Assembly: GCF_014692525.1 (NCBI RefSeq)
Contig: NZ_JACNYL010000002.1
Location: 1,054,001 to 1,118,000, forward strand
DNA from: Sphingobacterium chuzhouense
Lineage (GTDB): Bacteria; Bacteroidota; Bacteroidia; Sphingobacteriales; Sphingobacteriaceae
DNA: 64,000 nucleotides
Direction of reading: 5' to 3'
A model generated the notes under the pieces. That model had not been told where the DNA came from, made no database searches, and was given only the letters and a program-made list of their open reading frames with translations. A program made the position numbers and the translations under genes. Positions 43,892 to 52,750 of the stretch are shown here, piece after piece (the stretch's first letter is position 1; each line of letters starts with the position of its first letter).

Positions 43892-44551
43892 ATGAAGTTT
43901 TTTATCGATACCGCAAACCTTGCTCAGATCAAAGAAGCCCAAGATCTAGGCGTGTTGGACGGCGTAACCACGAATCCCAGCCTAATGGCAAAAGAGGGTA
44001 TCAGTGGAGAAGAGAATGTAATTAATCACTATAAAGCCATCTGCGATATTGTTGATGGTGATGTCAGTGCGGAAGTTATCTCCACGGATTTTGACAATAT
44101 GGTCAAAGAAGGTGAAGCATTGGCTGCCTTGAACCCAAAAATTGTAGTGAAAGTTCCAATGATCAAAGATGGCGTTAAAGCTATCAAATATTTCAGCCAA
44201 AAAGGTATCAAAACGAATTGTACACTTGTATTTTCTGCTGGTCAAGCTTTATTGGCTGCCAAAGCAGGAGCTACGTATGTTTCACCATTTATCGGCCGGC
44301 TGGACGATATATCAGTAGATGGTCTAGCATTAATTGAAGAAATCCGTTTAATTTACGATAATTACGGTTTTACAACACAAATCTTAGCCGCATCTGTTCG
44401 CCATAGTGCGCATATATTAGGATGTGCAAAGATTGGAGCAGATGTGATGACAGGACCGTTATCCGCTATCGTATCTTTATTAAAACATCCATTAACAGAC
44501 AGTGGATTGGCGCAATTTTTAGCCGACCATGCGAAAGCAGCAGGAAAATAA
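43892..44551 (+). CDS. Transaldolase / fructose-6-phosphate aldolase family
   Basis: A 219-residue short transaldolase. It opens with [10 protein letters not shown], the catalytic Schiff-base Lys87 lies in KIVVKVPM, and [19 protein letters not shown] and SPFIGRLDD are diagnostic for the TalC/FSA group. It exchanges three-carbon units between sugar phosphates in the non-oxidative pentose phosphate pathway, or acts as an aldolase on fructose-6-phosphate; the short family includes both. Cytosolic and monocistronic, with a strong terminator behind it. Confidence 0.92.
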   Translation: MKFFIDTANLAQIKEAQDLGVLDGVTTNPSLMAKEGISGEENVINHYKAICDIVDGDVSAEVISTDFDNMVKEGEALAALNPKIVVKVPMIKDGVKAIKYFSQKGIKTNCTLVFSAGQALLAAKAGATYVSPFIGRLDDISVDGLALIEEIRLIYDNYGFTTQILAASVRHSAHILGCAKIGADVMTGPLSAIVSLLKHPLTDSGLAQFLADHAKAAGK

Positions 44552-44570
44552 AAATATTTCCTATGTTTTT

Positions 44571-44606
44571 AAAGCCTCTCCAAAGACCGTTTGGAGAGGC
44601 TTTTTT
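44571..44606 (+). terminator. Terminator of the transaldolase gene
   Basis: A perfect 14-bp stem AAAGCCTCTCCAAA/TTTGGAGAGGCTTT (44571-44584 with 44590-44603) with a 5-base loop, followed by T residues. Confidence 0.93.
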
Positions 44607-44677
44607 ATTTTTTGATCTTTTTCCCACCATTTTGCGTTTTATGTTTTTGGTCATAAAAACAACAGCTGTTTCCATCT

Positions 44678-44685
44678 TAAATTTG
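44678..44685 (+). promoter_or_regulatory. Possible -7 element for the nrdD operon
   Basis: TAAATTTG fits TAnnTTTG, 54 bp before the nrdD ATG. A 10-bp palindrome AACAGCTGTT (44661-44670) lies just upstream and could be an operator. Confidence 0.4.
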
Positions 44686-44739
44686 TTAAAGAACCTCCAG
44701 CGAACGGGGGCACAGAGACCCTTTTAAAAAATAACAGCT

Positions 44740-46845
44740 ATGGAAAAATATGTGATCAAGCGCAACGGTGCTTATGTATCCCTCGAAACCTACAAAATAC
44801 AAGATGCGATCCAAAAAGGCTTTCAAAGCATATCTTATCCGGTTGACGATAGGGTATTCGAACGTGTACTGGAAGATTTGGCAGATAAGGAAGTCTGGGC
44901 AGTGGAAGATATACAAAATATCATTGAAAGACAGTTTTATGAGTTAGGCTATTTCGAAGTCATGAAATCTTTTATGTTGTACAGACATACGCGGAAGTTG
45001 CAACGAGAACATATCGATCAATTTAATGATGATACAACCTATGTTGACAGTAGTCAAACGGTAGAAGAATATATCCGTCAACAGGATTGGCGCATTAACG
45101 CAAATGCTAACACCTCTTATTCGAACGCCGGGCTAATTAACAATACTGCCGGAAAGATCATTGCTAACTATTGGTTAGATAAAGTTTACAATAAAGAAGA
45201 AGGCTATGCTCATCGCAACGGTGATATCCACATCCATGATTTAGACTGCTTGACGGGCTATTGTGCTGGTTGGAGCTTGCGGGTATTACTTGATGAAGGT
45301 TTTAATGGTGTGCGAGGACGTGTAGAGAGCCGTCCTCCCTCTCATTTCCGGGAGGCGTTGGGTCAAATGGCAAACTTTCTCGGCATCCTTCAAAGTGAAT
45401 GGGCTGGAGCACAAGCCTTTAGCTCTTTTGACACCTATTTGGCTCCTTATGTTTTTAAAGATCAATTAGATTATGATGAAGTGCTGAAAGCGGTACGCAG
45501 CTTTGTGTATAATCTTAATGTTCCTGCGCGGTGGGGTCAATCGCCGTTCACCAATATTACTTTGGATTGGAACGTACCTGAAGATCTAAGAGAGCAGATA
45601 CCTACTAAAGGAGGCCGACATCTATTTGCTGACATCCGAAACCGAAAATTGTCAGATTTAGCTCGGGAACGTGGAATAGCGAATCTGGAAGATCTCTGTT
45701 ACCGACATTTTCAGTCGGAGATGGATATGATCAATAAAGCGTATTATACCGTAATGACCGAAGGAGACGCCAATGGACAACCGTTCACTTTTCCTATTCC
45801 TACAGTTAATATCACAGAAGATTTCGATTGGCATAGTGAGAACGCCTATTTATTATTTGAAAATACAGCGAAAATCGGGTCATCCTACTTCCAGAATTTT
45901 ATCGGTAGTCAATATATTATCGATACCGATGGCCAAAAGGTTGAAAACCCCGAAGCTTATAAACCTAACGCGGTACGTAGCATGTGTTGCCGTTTACAAT
46001 TAGATCTACGCGAGTTACTTAAACGTGGAAACGGATTATTTGGAAGTGCGGAGATGACAGGAAGCATTGGCGTGGTTACCATCAATATGGCTAGGTTAGG
46101 TTATCTTTATCCGTATCAAAAGGAGGCGCTGTATGAACGCCTCGACCAATTGCTGTTATTGGCCAAATCCACCTTAGAGAAGAAGCGAAAATTTATTCAG
46201 CAGCTATATGATAATGGTTTATTTCCCTATACCAAACGGTATTTGACCCATTTCCGAAATCATTTTTCGACCATTGGCGTCAATGGGATGAATGAAATGG
46301 TTCGCAATTTTAGTAGCGATAGAGAGAACATTGTGAGCGATTGGGGAATCACATTCGCTTCCGATATACTGGAACACATACGTCTCCGTCTTCGCTTATT
46401 TCAAGAAGAAACCGGTAATCTATATAATTTAGAGGCAACACCCGCCGAAGGCACAACCTATCGCTTTGCAAAAGAAGATAAAAAGCGATTTCCAGCAATT
46501 ATTCAAGCTGGGGAAGGCAAGCATATCTACTATACCAATAGTTCCCAGATCCCTGTTGACCATACAGAAGACCCGTTTGAAGCGCTCTTATTACAGGATC
46601 AGCTCCAATGCAAGTATACGGGTGGCACCGTACTCCACCTGTATATGAACGAGCGTATTAGTTCGCCCGAAGCTTGTCGGGAGTTTGTACGTACGGTGAT
46701 CTCAAACTTCAAATTGCCCTATATAACGGTTACGCCGGTATTTAGTATCTGTCCGGTACACGGTTATCTAACAGGTGAACACGAATATTGCCCACAATGC
46801 GATGACATTATCATTTCAAACCATCAACAAACATATATAGAATGA
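44740..46845 (+). CDS. nrdD: Anaerobic ribonucleoside-triphosphate reductase, large part lacking the glycyl-radical domain
   Basis: The 701-residue product has an N-terminal ATP-cone (about 1-90, VIKRNGAYVSLETYKI) and the ten-stranded barrel of class III reductases. It ends with a zinc site (CPVHGYLTGEHEYCPQC), just where the glycyl-radical loop normally follows. That loop is not in this reading frame: the protein stops 11 residues after the last CxxC. The missing domain is encoded by the next small ORF, whose ATG overlaps this stop (ATGA). The enzyme reduces NTPs to dNTPs without oxygen. The pieces may be two subunits that assemble, or be joined by a -1 frameshift. The family is certain. Confidence 0.95.
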   Translation: MEKYVIKRNGAYVSLETYKIQDAIQKGFQSISYPVDDRVFERVLEDLADKEVWAVEDIQNIIERQFYELGYFEVMKSFMLYRHTRKLQREHIDQFNDDTTYVDSSQTVEEYIRQQDWRINANANTSYSNAGLINNTAGKIIANYWLDKVYNKEEGYAHRNGDIHIHDLDCLTGYCAGWSLRVLLDEGFNGVRGRVESRPPSHFREALGQMANFLGILQSEWAGAQAFSSFDTYLAPYVFKDQLDYDEVLKAVRSFVYNLNVPARWGQSPFTNITLDWNVPEDLREQIPTKGGRHLFADIRNRKLSDLARERGIANLEDLCYRHFQSEMDMINKAYYTVMTEGDANGQPFTFPIPTVNITEDFDWHSENAYLLFENTAKIGSSYFQNFIGSQYIIDTDGQKVENPEAYKPNAVRSMCCRLQLDLRELLKRGNGLFGSAEMTGSIGVVTINMARLGYLYPYQKEALYERLDQLLLLAKSTLEKKRKFIQQLYDNGLFPYTKRYLTHFRNHFSTIGVNGMNEMVRNFSSDRENIVSDWGITFASDILEHIRLRLRLFQEETGNLYNLEATPAEGTTYRFAKEDKKRFPAIIQAGEGKHIYYTNSSQIPVDHTEDPFEALLLQDQLQCKYTGGTVLHLYMNERISSPEACREFVRTVISNFKLPYITVTPVFSICPVHGYLTGEHEYCPQCDDIIISNHQQTYIE

Positions 46846-47015
46846 CAAGTAATACAGAAAAACAGTTGTTGATCTTGCAGCAAAATCAACAAAAACGCAG
46901 TAAATGTTTGGTCTACACAAGGGTTATGGGCTACCACAGACCTGTTGAGAGTTTTAATATTGGAAAAAAAGGGGAACATCGTCAGCGCACGCATTTCAAA
47001 GAGCAGCATGACTAA
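46842..47015 (+). CDS. Separate glycyl-radical domain of class III ribonucleotide reductase
   Basis: A 57-codon ORF whose product has VYTRVMGYHRP followed by VESFN and GKKGEH, the C-terminal glycyl-radical motif of NrdD; Gly30 would carry the radical. It starts inside the nrdD stop (ATGA) and ends 8 bp inside nrdG, so the three genes are tightly packed. The first 20 residues (MTSNTEKQLLILQQNQQKRS) are a Gln-rich linker not needed if the domain were simply frame-shifted. I infer an autonomous radical subunit that docks on the NrdD barrel, like the GrcA protein used with pyruvate formate-lyase. Confidence 0.85.
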   Translation: MTSNTEKQLLILQQNQQKRSKCLVYTRVMGYHRPVESFNIGKKGEHRQRTHFKEQHD

Positions 47016-47688
47016 ACCCGTTTACAGTATTACACCTTTCACTTTACTGGATTATCCACATTACCCAGCCTGCATCCTTTGGTTTGCAGGCTGCAATATG
47101 CGTTGCCTATATTGTTATAACCCAGATATCGTGTTGGGAAAAGGAAAACTCTCCGTAGAAGATACACGAGATTTCTTGCACTCCCGGAAATCGCTGCTAC
47201 AGGGTGTTGTTTTCAGCGGAGGAGAATGCACGCTACACCCTACATTATTTAGCCTTGCCAGAATAGCTAAGGAAATGGGCTATCGGGTAAAAATCGATAC
47301 GAATGGCACAAAACCCAGTGTGCTAAAACAACTATGGGCAGAAGGACTGCTCGATTATGTAGCATTAGACTTCAAAGGGATTCGTAAAAAGTACCACGAT
47401 ATCACCTTAACAGATACATTTACGACTTTTACAGACAGCTTAATGTTTTTGAATACCGCCTCCATCCCTTTCGAAATACGAACCACTTGGCATGCCAACC
47501 TGCTTTCGATTGAAGATATCGAAACAATGGTTACTTATCTGGAACAACAAGGATACGAAGGAAAATACTTCATACAATATTTTATGAATGGCGTTCAAAC
47601 ATTATCTCCTCTTCCATATAACAACCATAGCCTCGATCCGATTCAATTATCTACAGCAAAAATCCGGGTTGAGATCCGCGCGACATAA
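47008..47688 (+). CDS. nrdG: Anaerobic ribonucleotide reductase-activating protein (radical SAM)
   Basis: A 226-residue radical-SAM enzyme. The iron-sulfur CxxxCxxC motif is C29-C33-C36 (CNMRCLYC), and FSGGECTLHP is the GGE motif that binds SAM. It generates the glycyl radical on the reductase. The start at 47008, within the preceding small ORF, is chosen because it begins the conserved SITPFTLLDYP segment; the longer frame to 46945 would run through the radical-domain ORF. Length is larger than E. coli NrdG (154 residues) and closer to the pyruvate-formate-lyase-activase-like forms. Its position confirms the assignment. Confidence 0.92.
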   Translation: MTKPVYSITPFTLLDYPHYPACILWFAGCNMRCLYCYNPDIVLGKGKLSVEDTRDFLHSRKSLLQGVVFSGGECTLHPTLFSLARIAKEMGYRVKIDTNGTKPSVLKQLWAEGLLDYVALDFKGIRKKYHDITLTDTFTTFTDSLMFLNTASIPFEIRTTWHANLLSIEDIETMVTYLEQQGYEGKYFIQYFMNGVQTLSPLPYNNHSLDPIQLSTAKIRVEIRAT

Positions 47689-47764
47689 GTATGGAAATGC
47701 GTATACGCCCTTTCAAGTTTACCGAAGTGATAGGTAAAAAAAAATCCGTAAATTTACTCCTATC

Positions 47765-48211
47765 ATGACGAATGAAAAAATAGAAAAAAACAAAGACTTC
47801 ACGGAACTTCTTCGGGAGAATGGACTAAAAGTAACCTCCCCAAGATTGCGTGTTTTAGAGGAAATAACGCAAAAAGAAGCAGCAATATCCCAACCTGATT
47901 TAGAAAAAATCGTAGGGAAAGACATTGATAGAGTAACCTTATATCGCATCTTATCGAGCTTTGAAGAAAAGGGAATTGTCCATAAAATATTCGATTTGAA
48001 CGGCACAGCAACCTATGCCATGTGTACTTCGAACTGTACCGAAAATCATCATCATGACCAACATGTTCATTTCATTTGTTCGGTATGCAATAGCGTATAT
48101 TGTCTCGACGAGGTGTCCCTCCCAAAGATCACTTTACCTAGTCATTTTGCACTTCATTCCCTCGCGATAAACGCTGTTGGATTATGTGCGAATTGCCAAA
48201 AAGAAAGCTAA
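47765..48211 (+). CDS. Fur-family transcriptional regulator
   Basis: A 148-residue regulator with the Fur winged helix (about 15-90: GLKVTSPRLRVLE, then DIDRVTLYRILSSFEEKG) and a C-terminal metal-binding domain with the His cluster HHHHDQHVHF and CSVC and CANC pairs, which form the structural zinc site. It could be Zur, Fur or PerR-like; the His-rich stretch and the two CxxC suggest zinc, but this is not decisive. It follows nrdG after 76 bp. A terminator follows. Confidence 0.9.
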   Translation: MTNEKIEKNKDFTELLRENGLKVTSPRLRVLEEITQKEAAISQPDLEKIVGKDIDRVTLYRILSSFEEKGIVHKIFDLNGTATYAMCTSNCTENHHHDQHVHFICSVCNSVYCLDEVSLPKITLPSHFALHSLAINAVGLCANCQKES

Positions 48212-48240
48212 ATATCCTTTCTAAAACATATTATTTAATG

Positions 48241-48273
48241 AAATGCTTTCCCAAACCGGAAAGCATTTTTTTT
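48241..48273 (+). terminator. Terminator of the Fur-family gene
   Basis: A perfect 11-bp stem AAATGCTTTCC/GGAAAGCATTT (48241-48251 with 48258-48268) with a 6-base loop and a T8 tail. Confidence 0.93.
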
Positions 48274-48737
48274 AACAAAAAACCGGAGTAAAATACAATT
48301 ATAAAATCGATAATATATTTTATCAAAAATAATATAATACACTTATTATAAAATATTTAATTTAGGTAAACGAATGTTATAATATATAATAACACTATTA
48401 CCATTTTTGTAAGAAAACCAATGTTTGAACGTAAAACCAGCTTCACTTCTCATAAAACAATCCTTAAATAAAATTTTTTTTAGCAAAAAAAAAATTATAA
48501 TACACATTATCAAATAATTATAACAGATAAAGTGAATAAAAATAAAACATAGACAATTAAACTGGAAACAGGTTATTTTTTGAGCAAAGAAAGAGAACAA
48601 TTTTTATGTATCTTAGTTTATATAAATGAGACAACGATACCATTCCATTTGGAGCTTACATACATCCTTCCCTCCTGTTGGATCTCCTATTAGATCTGGC
48701 AATAAGAGAACTGGAATCGAGTAATAATTTTAGACAC
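48274..48737. other. AT-rich spacer before rnr with a repeated decamer
   Basis: About 460 bp of very AT-rich DNA. The decamer TATAATACAC occurs at 48333-48342 and again at 48496-48505, each followed by TTAT- or ATTAT-rich sequence. A minus-strand frame in this region is a low-complexity artefact. The rnr promoter should be near the right end; no exact TAnnTTTG element was found there. Confidence 0.4.
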
Positions 48738-50867
48738 ATGAAACAAAAAAAGGAGAACGCTTACAAAGAAGTACTGACACATCTTATCGTCGACATATTC
48801 GAAAAATCAAACAACACGCCACTCAACTATAAACAGGTAGCAGCAAAACTCAATCTTAGTGATGCTGACTCAAAAAGTGCAATTGCAGAGATCCTTTCTG
48901 ACGAATCTAAATCCGGCAAATTCCTGCAAGTAGAACGCGGCAAATTTAAGTTGCGTCAATTGAACGTTTATATCCAAGGAAAGGTCGATATGACAGCCGA
49001 TGGGTCGGCGTATGTCGTCCCCGATGATGAGCTTGAAAATGATATTCATATCGCACCTCGAAAACTTCGGCAGGCTCTTCACAATGATATCGTCAAAGTA
49101 CATGTATACGAACGTCGAAAAGGCCGGAAGCGAGAAGGAGAAGTCGTCGAAATTATCCAACGGGCAAAAACAGATTTCACCGGAACGATAGACATTTCCA
49201 AATCGTATGCATTTTTTCTACCCGACGATAGAAAGATGATTCATGATATATTCGTTCCATTGGATAATCTAAATGGCGCTCAACACGGAGAGAAAGTTGT
49301 TGTGTCAATTGTCGAGTGGCCAAAGAATGCTAAAAATCCGATCGGAAAAGTTAAAAGTATTCTAGGTAAAAAAGGGGAAAACGACACCGAAATGAATGCT
49401 ATTCTTGCAGACTTTGGCTTCCCCCTATCATTCCCCGCTCAGGTAGAAGCAGAGGCTAACGCTATCCCTGAACAAATACCCTCAGACGAAATAAAGAAAA
49501 GGCGTGATTTCCGTGATATCCTTACATTCACCATAGACCCGTTTGATGCAAAGGATTTTGATGATGCTATTTCTTTCCAAACACTGGATAATGGAAATTA
49601 CGAGATAGGTGTCCATATTGCCGACGTTTCCCATTATGTGCAGCCGGATTCCCTGTTAGATAAGGAAGCTTTTGAACGGGGCACATCTGTATATTTGGTT
49701 GACCGTGTTATCCCTATGCTTCCCGAACGTTTATCAAATGGTGTATGTTCTCTACGCCCAAACGAGGATAAGCTCTGTTTTTCCGCTGTATTCGAAATGG
49801 ACGACAAGGCAAACGTTTTAAACCAATGGTTTGGGCGCACGGTTATCAACTCCAATCGTCGTTTTAGCTATGAGGAAGCGCAGGAGGTCATTGAAACCAA
49901 ACAAGGAGATCATGCTCCCGAAATCCTTAAAATAAATGAACTTGCCTATATTTTACGGGAGCGCAAGTTTAAGAACGGCGCCATCAGCTTCGAAAGTGAA
50001 GAGGTTAAATTCCATCTAGACGAAAAAGGAAAACCTTTAGGCGTCTATACCAAAGAGCGAAAAGATGCGCATAAGCTTATAGAAGATTTCATGCTTCTTG
50101 CCAACCGGAAAGTTGCGGAGTATATCGGAAAACAAGGAAAAGGTAAAAATAAACTGACATTTGTTTATCGGTTTCACGACAACCCCAATCTTGAAACATT
50201 GACCACCTTCTCGCAATTTGCTTCACGATTTGGACATAAACTGACCATCAGAACAGACAAAGAAGCCGCCAAGTCACTGAATGCGCTTATGACAAAAATC
50301 GAGGGAACGAAAGAACAGAACCTCTTAACGACACTCGCTATCCGCTCCATGGCAAAAGCTATTTATACGACTAAAAGCAGCAGCCACTATGGGCTTGCTT
50401 TCGATTATTATACACATTTCACCTCCCCTATCCGTCGTTATCCGGACGTCATGGTACACCGTCTATTGCAATTTTATCTAGAAGGTGGCAAGAAAATCAA
50501 TGCAGAGCATTACGAAAAACTAGCAGAGCACTCCTCCCAAATGGAGAAAAGGGCTGCCGAAGCGGAACGTGCTTCTATTAAATATAAACAGGCAGAATTT
50601 CTGGAAGACCAGATCGGCGTAGAATACACAGGGATCGTATCGGGTGTCACCGAATGGGGTATGTATGTGGAAATTCAGGAAAATAAATGTGAGGGCATGG
50701 TACGTCTACGCGATATCACGGACGATTTCTACACGCTTGACGAAAAAAACTATGCCATCATCGGCCAACGGAAGAAAAAGAAATATCAGCTTGGAGATGA
50801 AGTACAGATTAAGGTAAAAAAGGTCGATCTAGAAAAAAGACAGATTGATTTTACATTGGTATCATAG
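48738..50867 (+). CDS. rnr: Ribonuclease R
   Basis: A 709-residue RNase II/R-family exonuclease. Cold-shock-like RNA-binding domains (about 20-210) precede the RNB catalytic domain (about 250-575) with DPFDAKDFDDAI, which supplies the metal-binding aspartates. Further motifs are FTSPIRRYPDVMVHRLL near residue 567 and a C-terminal S1 domain (about 630-705, GIVSGVTEWGMYVE). It degrades structured RNA from the 3' end. The ATG at 48738 is preferred over an upstream TTG at 48678, which would add a non-homologous extension. It is monocistronic, and a long inverted repeat follows. Confidence 0.96.
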   Translation: MKQKKENAYKEVLTHLIVDIFEKSNNTPLNYKQVAAKLNLSDADSKSAIAEILSDESKSGKFLQVERGKFKLRQLNVYIQGKVDMTADGSAYVVPDDELENDIHIAPRKLRQALHNDIVKVHVYERRKGRKREGEVVEIIQRAKTDFTGTIDISKSYAFFLPDDRKMIHDIFVPLDNLNGAQHGEKVVVSIVEWPKNAKNPIGKVKSILGKKGENDTEMNAILADFGFPLSFPAQVEAEANAIPEQIPSDEIKKRRDFRDILTFTIDPFDAKDFDDAISFQTLDNGNYEIGVHIADVSHYVQPDSLLDKEAFERGTSVYLVDRVIPMLPERLSNGVCSLRPNEDKLCFSAVFEMDDKANVLNQWFGRTVINSNRRFSYEEAQEVIETKQGDHAPEILKINELAYILRERKFKNGAISFESEEVKFHLDEKGKPLGVYTKERKDAHKLIEDFMLLANRKVAEYIGKQGKGKNKLTFVYRFHDNPNLETLTTFSQFASRFGHKLTIRTDKEAAKSLNALMTKIEGTKEQNLLTTLAIRSMAKAIYTTKSSSHYGLAFDYYTHFTSPIRRYPDVMVHRLLQFYLEGGKKINAEHYEKLAEHSSQMEKRAAEAERASIKYKQAEFLEDQIGVEYTGIVSGVTEWGMYVEIQENKCEGMVRLRDITDDFYTLDEKNYAIIGQRKKKKYQLGDEVQIKVKKVDLEKRQIDFTLVS

Positions 50868-50881
50868 GAAATAACTTCATG

Positions 50882-50912
50882 ACTTTTCCAAAGTTTCGAA
50901 CTTTGGAAAAGT
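50882..50912 (+). terminator. Inverted repeat behind rnr, possible terminator
   Basis: ACTTTTCCAAAGTT/AACTTTGGAAAAGT (50882-50895 with 50899-50912) forms a 14-bp perfect stem with a 3-base loop. The T-run is missing, so termination is uncertain. A half copy (AACTTTGGAAAAAC) lies at about 50957-50970, suggesting a mobile or recombining repeat. Confidence 0.6.
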
Positions 50913-51650
50913 TACTTACCCGACTTAACTTGCTTAAACCTTCTCCTTTTGTTACAAACTTTGGAAAAACTAGTATTTTTACTAAATGATTTTGATACAC
51001 TCCGTAAAGCATCCACCGTATACCAAATCACAAAGCACTCTCTTATGTTGCTTTTTTTTATGTTCCTAAAAATGTAATCATATTTTATGACAGTATGAAG
51101 TCTATTTTTACCTAGAGAAACTTCTTTTAACTCCTCTACATCAAAATCTTTCGATAACTCACGGAACGAATCGGATAACGCTTTCAGGAGCCCTATGGGT
51201 TTCCCTGAACATCGAGCATCCTCAAAAAGTGTGAAAATATTTACTAAAATTTGTGCTATTTCACCAATAGACTGCTTAATCAACAGCTGTTCTTTTTCGT
51301 AATTGAGAGACCAAGTTGGTGGATAGCTTATCCAGATAATGAAAAAATTGACTTTGGGAATGTAGTTCTTGGGGTAGATTGAGGTATCGCTCCAGATCAT
51401 CCATCATATATTTATCGAGGAGCTTGTCTATATTTATCTTAGCAAGATAAGCTATCGCTTCTTGTCTATGCTGAATTTGTTCTTGATCATTCAGCGGATG
51501 GAGAAAATAATCATACAGGACGTCTCTTCCTCCAACAGTAATGGTATTATCAAAAAAATCCAACAGGCTGGAAGCGTTCCAACTCACCGCATTTAAATCA
51601 GAAAGAGTCTGCTTATCAATTGTAAACATAGAGGTCGATAATAACTTCAA
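50912..51650 (-). pseudogene. Decayed MutS-related gene (frameshift and loss of the ATPase domain)
   Basis: Two overlapping minus-strand frames give parts of one protein. The first (51276-51650) has MFTIDKQTLSDLNAV...GGRDVLYDYFLHPL, the N-terminal core of Bacteroidota MutS-related proteins. The second (50912-51400) resumes at NYEKEQLLIKQS and runs on in a MutS-like core pattern to VDALRSVSK. A shift of frame near 51300 separates them. The expected C-terminal ATPase with its Walker motifs is absent; the reading frame instead runs into the copy of the repeat found behind rnr. This is a broken gene: frameshifted and 3' truncated. No function is expected. Assignment is by eye. Confidence 0.72.
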
Positions 51651-51743
51651 AGTGTTGTTCTGTTTAAATATACAAATTTCTTGCCCTATGTAAAGTTTAT
51701 CATCTAAAAATGCCCGTAGCTTAGATGACCAAAAATAAATAAC

Positions 51744-52130
51744 ATGAAAAGAGATAAAATTATTTTTTGGGCTTCAACAATTTTCATATTCCTGTTTGAA
51801 GCCGTGATGCCACTGAGTTCGCTAATTTTTGCTCCCGAACAATTCAATGTCGGCACAAAACCTTTGGGATATCCTGATTATTTTGCATATTCGCTTATGG
51901 TCTGCAAAGTGTTAGGGGCAACAGCCTTAATCATCCCTAGTCTACACCCAAAAATAAGGGAATGGGCATATGCCGGCTTGACCTTTAATTTAATTTTTGC
52001 TGCCCTAAGCCATATAGTAGTCGATGGCAATATTGGGTTTATTTTATTGCCGATTATCATCGGGGCTATACTTGCAGTCTCCTATATCTACAATCAGAAG
52101 GTGAACCGTCATTTAATCGCACGACCTTGA
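51744..52130 (+). CDS. DoxX-like small membrane protein
   Basis: A 128-residue protein with four membrane helices (about 8-30, 45-65, 72-92, 98-118). The pattern YPDYFAYSLMVCKVLGATALIIP and KIREWAYAGLTFNLIFA matches the DoxX-like family (PF13564), found widely in Bacteroidota and of unclear biochemical role. It is divergent from the broken MutS-like gene and convergent with a GNAT gene. It may form an integral complex with redox enzymes, as suggested for some DoxX members, but nothing here shows that. Confidence 0.8.
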   Translation: MKRDKIIFWASTIFIFLFEAVMPLSSLIFAPEQFNVGTKPLGYPDYFAYSLMVCKVLGATALIIPSLHPKIREWAYAGLTFNLIFAALSHIVVDGNIGFILLPIIIGAILAVSYIYNQKVNRHLIARP

Positions 52131-52158
52131 CGTAGCAAAAAAAGATATTTTCTACCGA

Positions 52159-52638
52159 TTATTTGCAAAGAACAAGTTTTTCTGTAGGAATGCCGTCTTC
52201 CTCTCCTACAAAATAGCTTTTAAATCCAAATTTTTCTAACAATCGGCGTGATGCAATATTATCGGGATCTATAACCCCGATGATATTGTCATTAGGTGCT
52301 ATCTCCGTAGCTCGTTCCAAAAGTTTTTCGCATATTTTTGTTCCGAAGCCCTTTCTCCAAAAAGCGTGTTTTAAGAGATATCCCATTTCCAATATAGAAC
52401 GGTCATATTTATATCTTACGAGCTTACAATCTCCAATCAATCCAGCATGGTAATCTATAACTTTAAAATAGCCCAGCAAATCATCTTCTTCATTAATCTG
52501 CATAATTGACATAAATTTTTCTCTGGCTTGTTCTTCCGACATCCCCTTTCCTGTAATGTATTTCATGACATGATCGTCCGCAACTAACGAACGGTAATCA
52601 TGTAAATCTTCCCATTTATATTTTAGAAGTTGAAGCAT
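52159..52638 (-). CDS. GNAT-family acetyltransferase
   Basis: A 159-residue acetyltransferase. The acetyl-CoA-binding motif RKGFGTKICEKLLERA (R-x-x-G-x-G/A) is near residue 90, and the C-terminal NIASRRLLEKFGFKS matches the RimJ/RimL-like ending. It transfers an acetyl group to an amine, but the substrate (a protein N-terminus, drug or small amine) cannot be told. There is no signal peptide. It is a single gene, divergent from the nitroreductase across about 110 bp. Confidence 0.88.
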   Translation of the reverse strand: MLQLLKYKWEDLHDYRSLVADDHVMKYITGKGMSEEQAREKFMSIMQINEEDDLLGYFKVIDYHAGLIGDCKLVRYKYDRSILEMGYLLKHAFWRKGFGTKICEKLLERATEIAPNDNIIGVIDPDNIASRRLLEKFGFKSYFVGEEDGIPTEKLVLCK

Positions 52639-52750
52639 AAGAAAAGTTATATATATATTGAAATTACATTATTTAAACATTTGGTATCTATATCCAAAAG
52701 ACGAAATAATTAGCTTTGCCAAACATAAACAATTAATAACATTTCAACGT

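Noticed and set aside
46945..47007. Longer N-terminus for nrdG
   Set aside because: This stretch is better explained by the glycyl-radical ORF in another frame, and nrdG homology begins at 47008.
48346..48600. 84-codon minus-strand ORF in the spacer before rnr
   Set aside because: Runs of Ile/Phe from AT-rich DNA; no start context and no recognisable feature.
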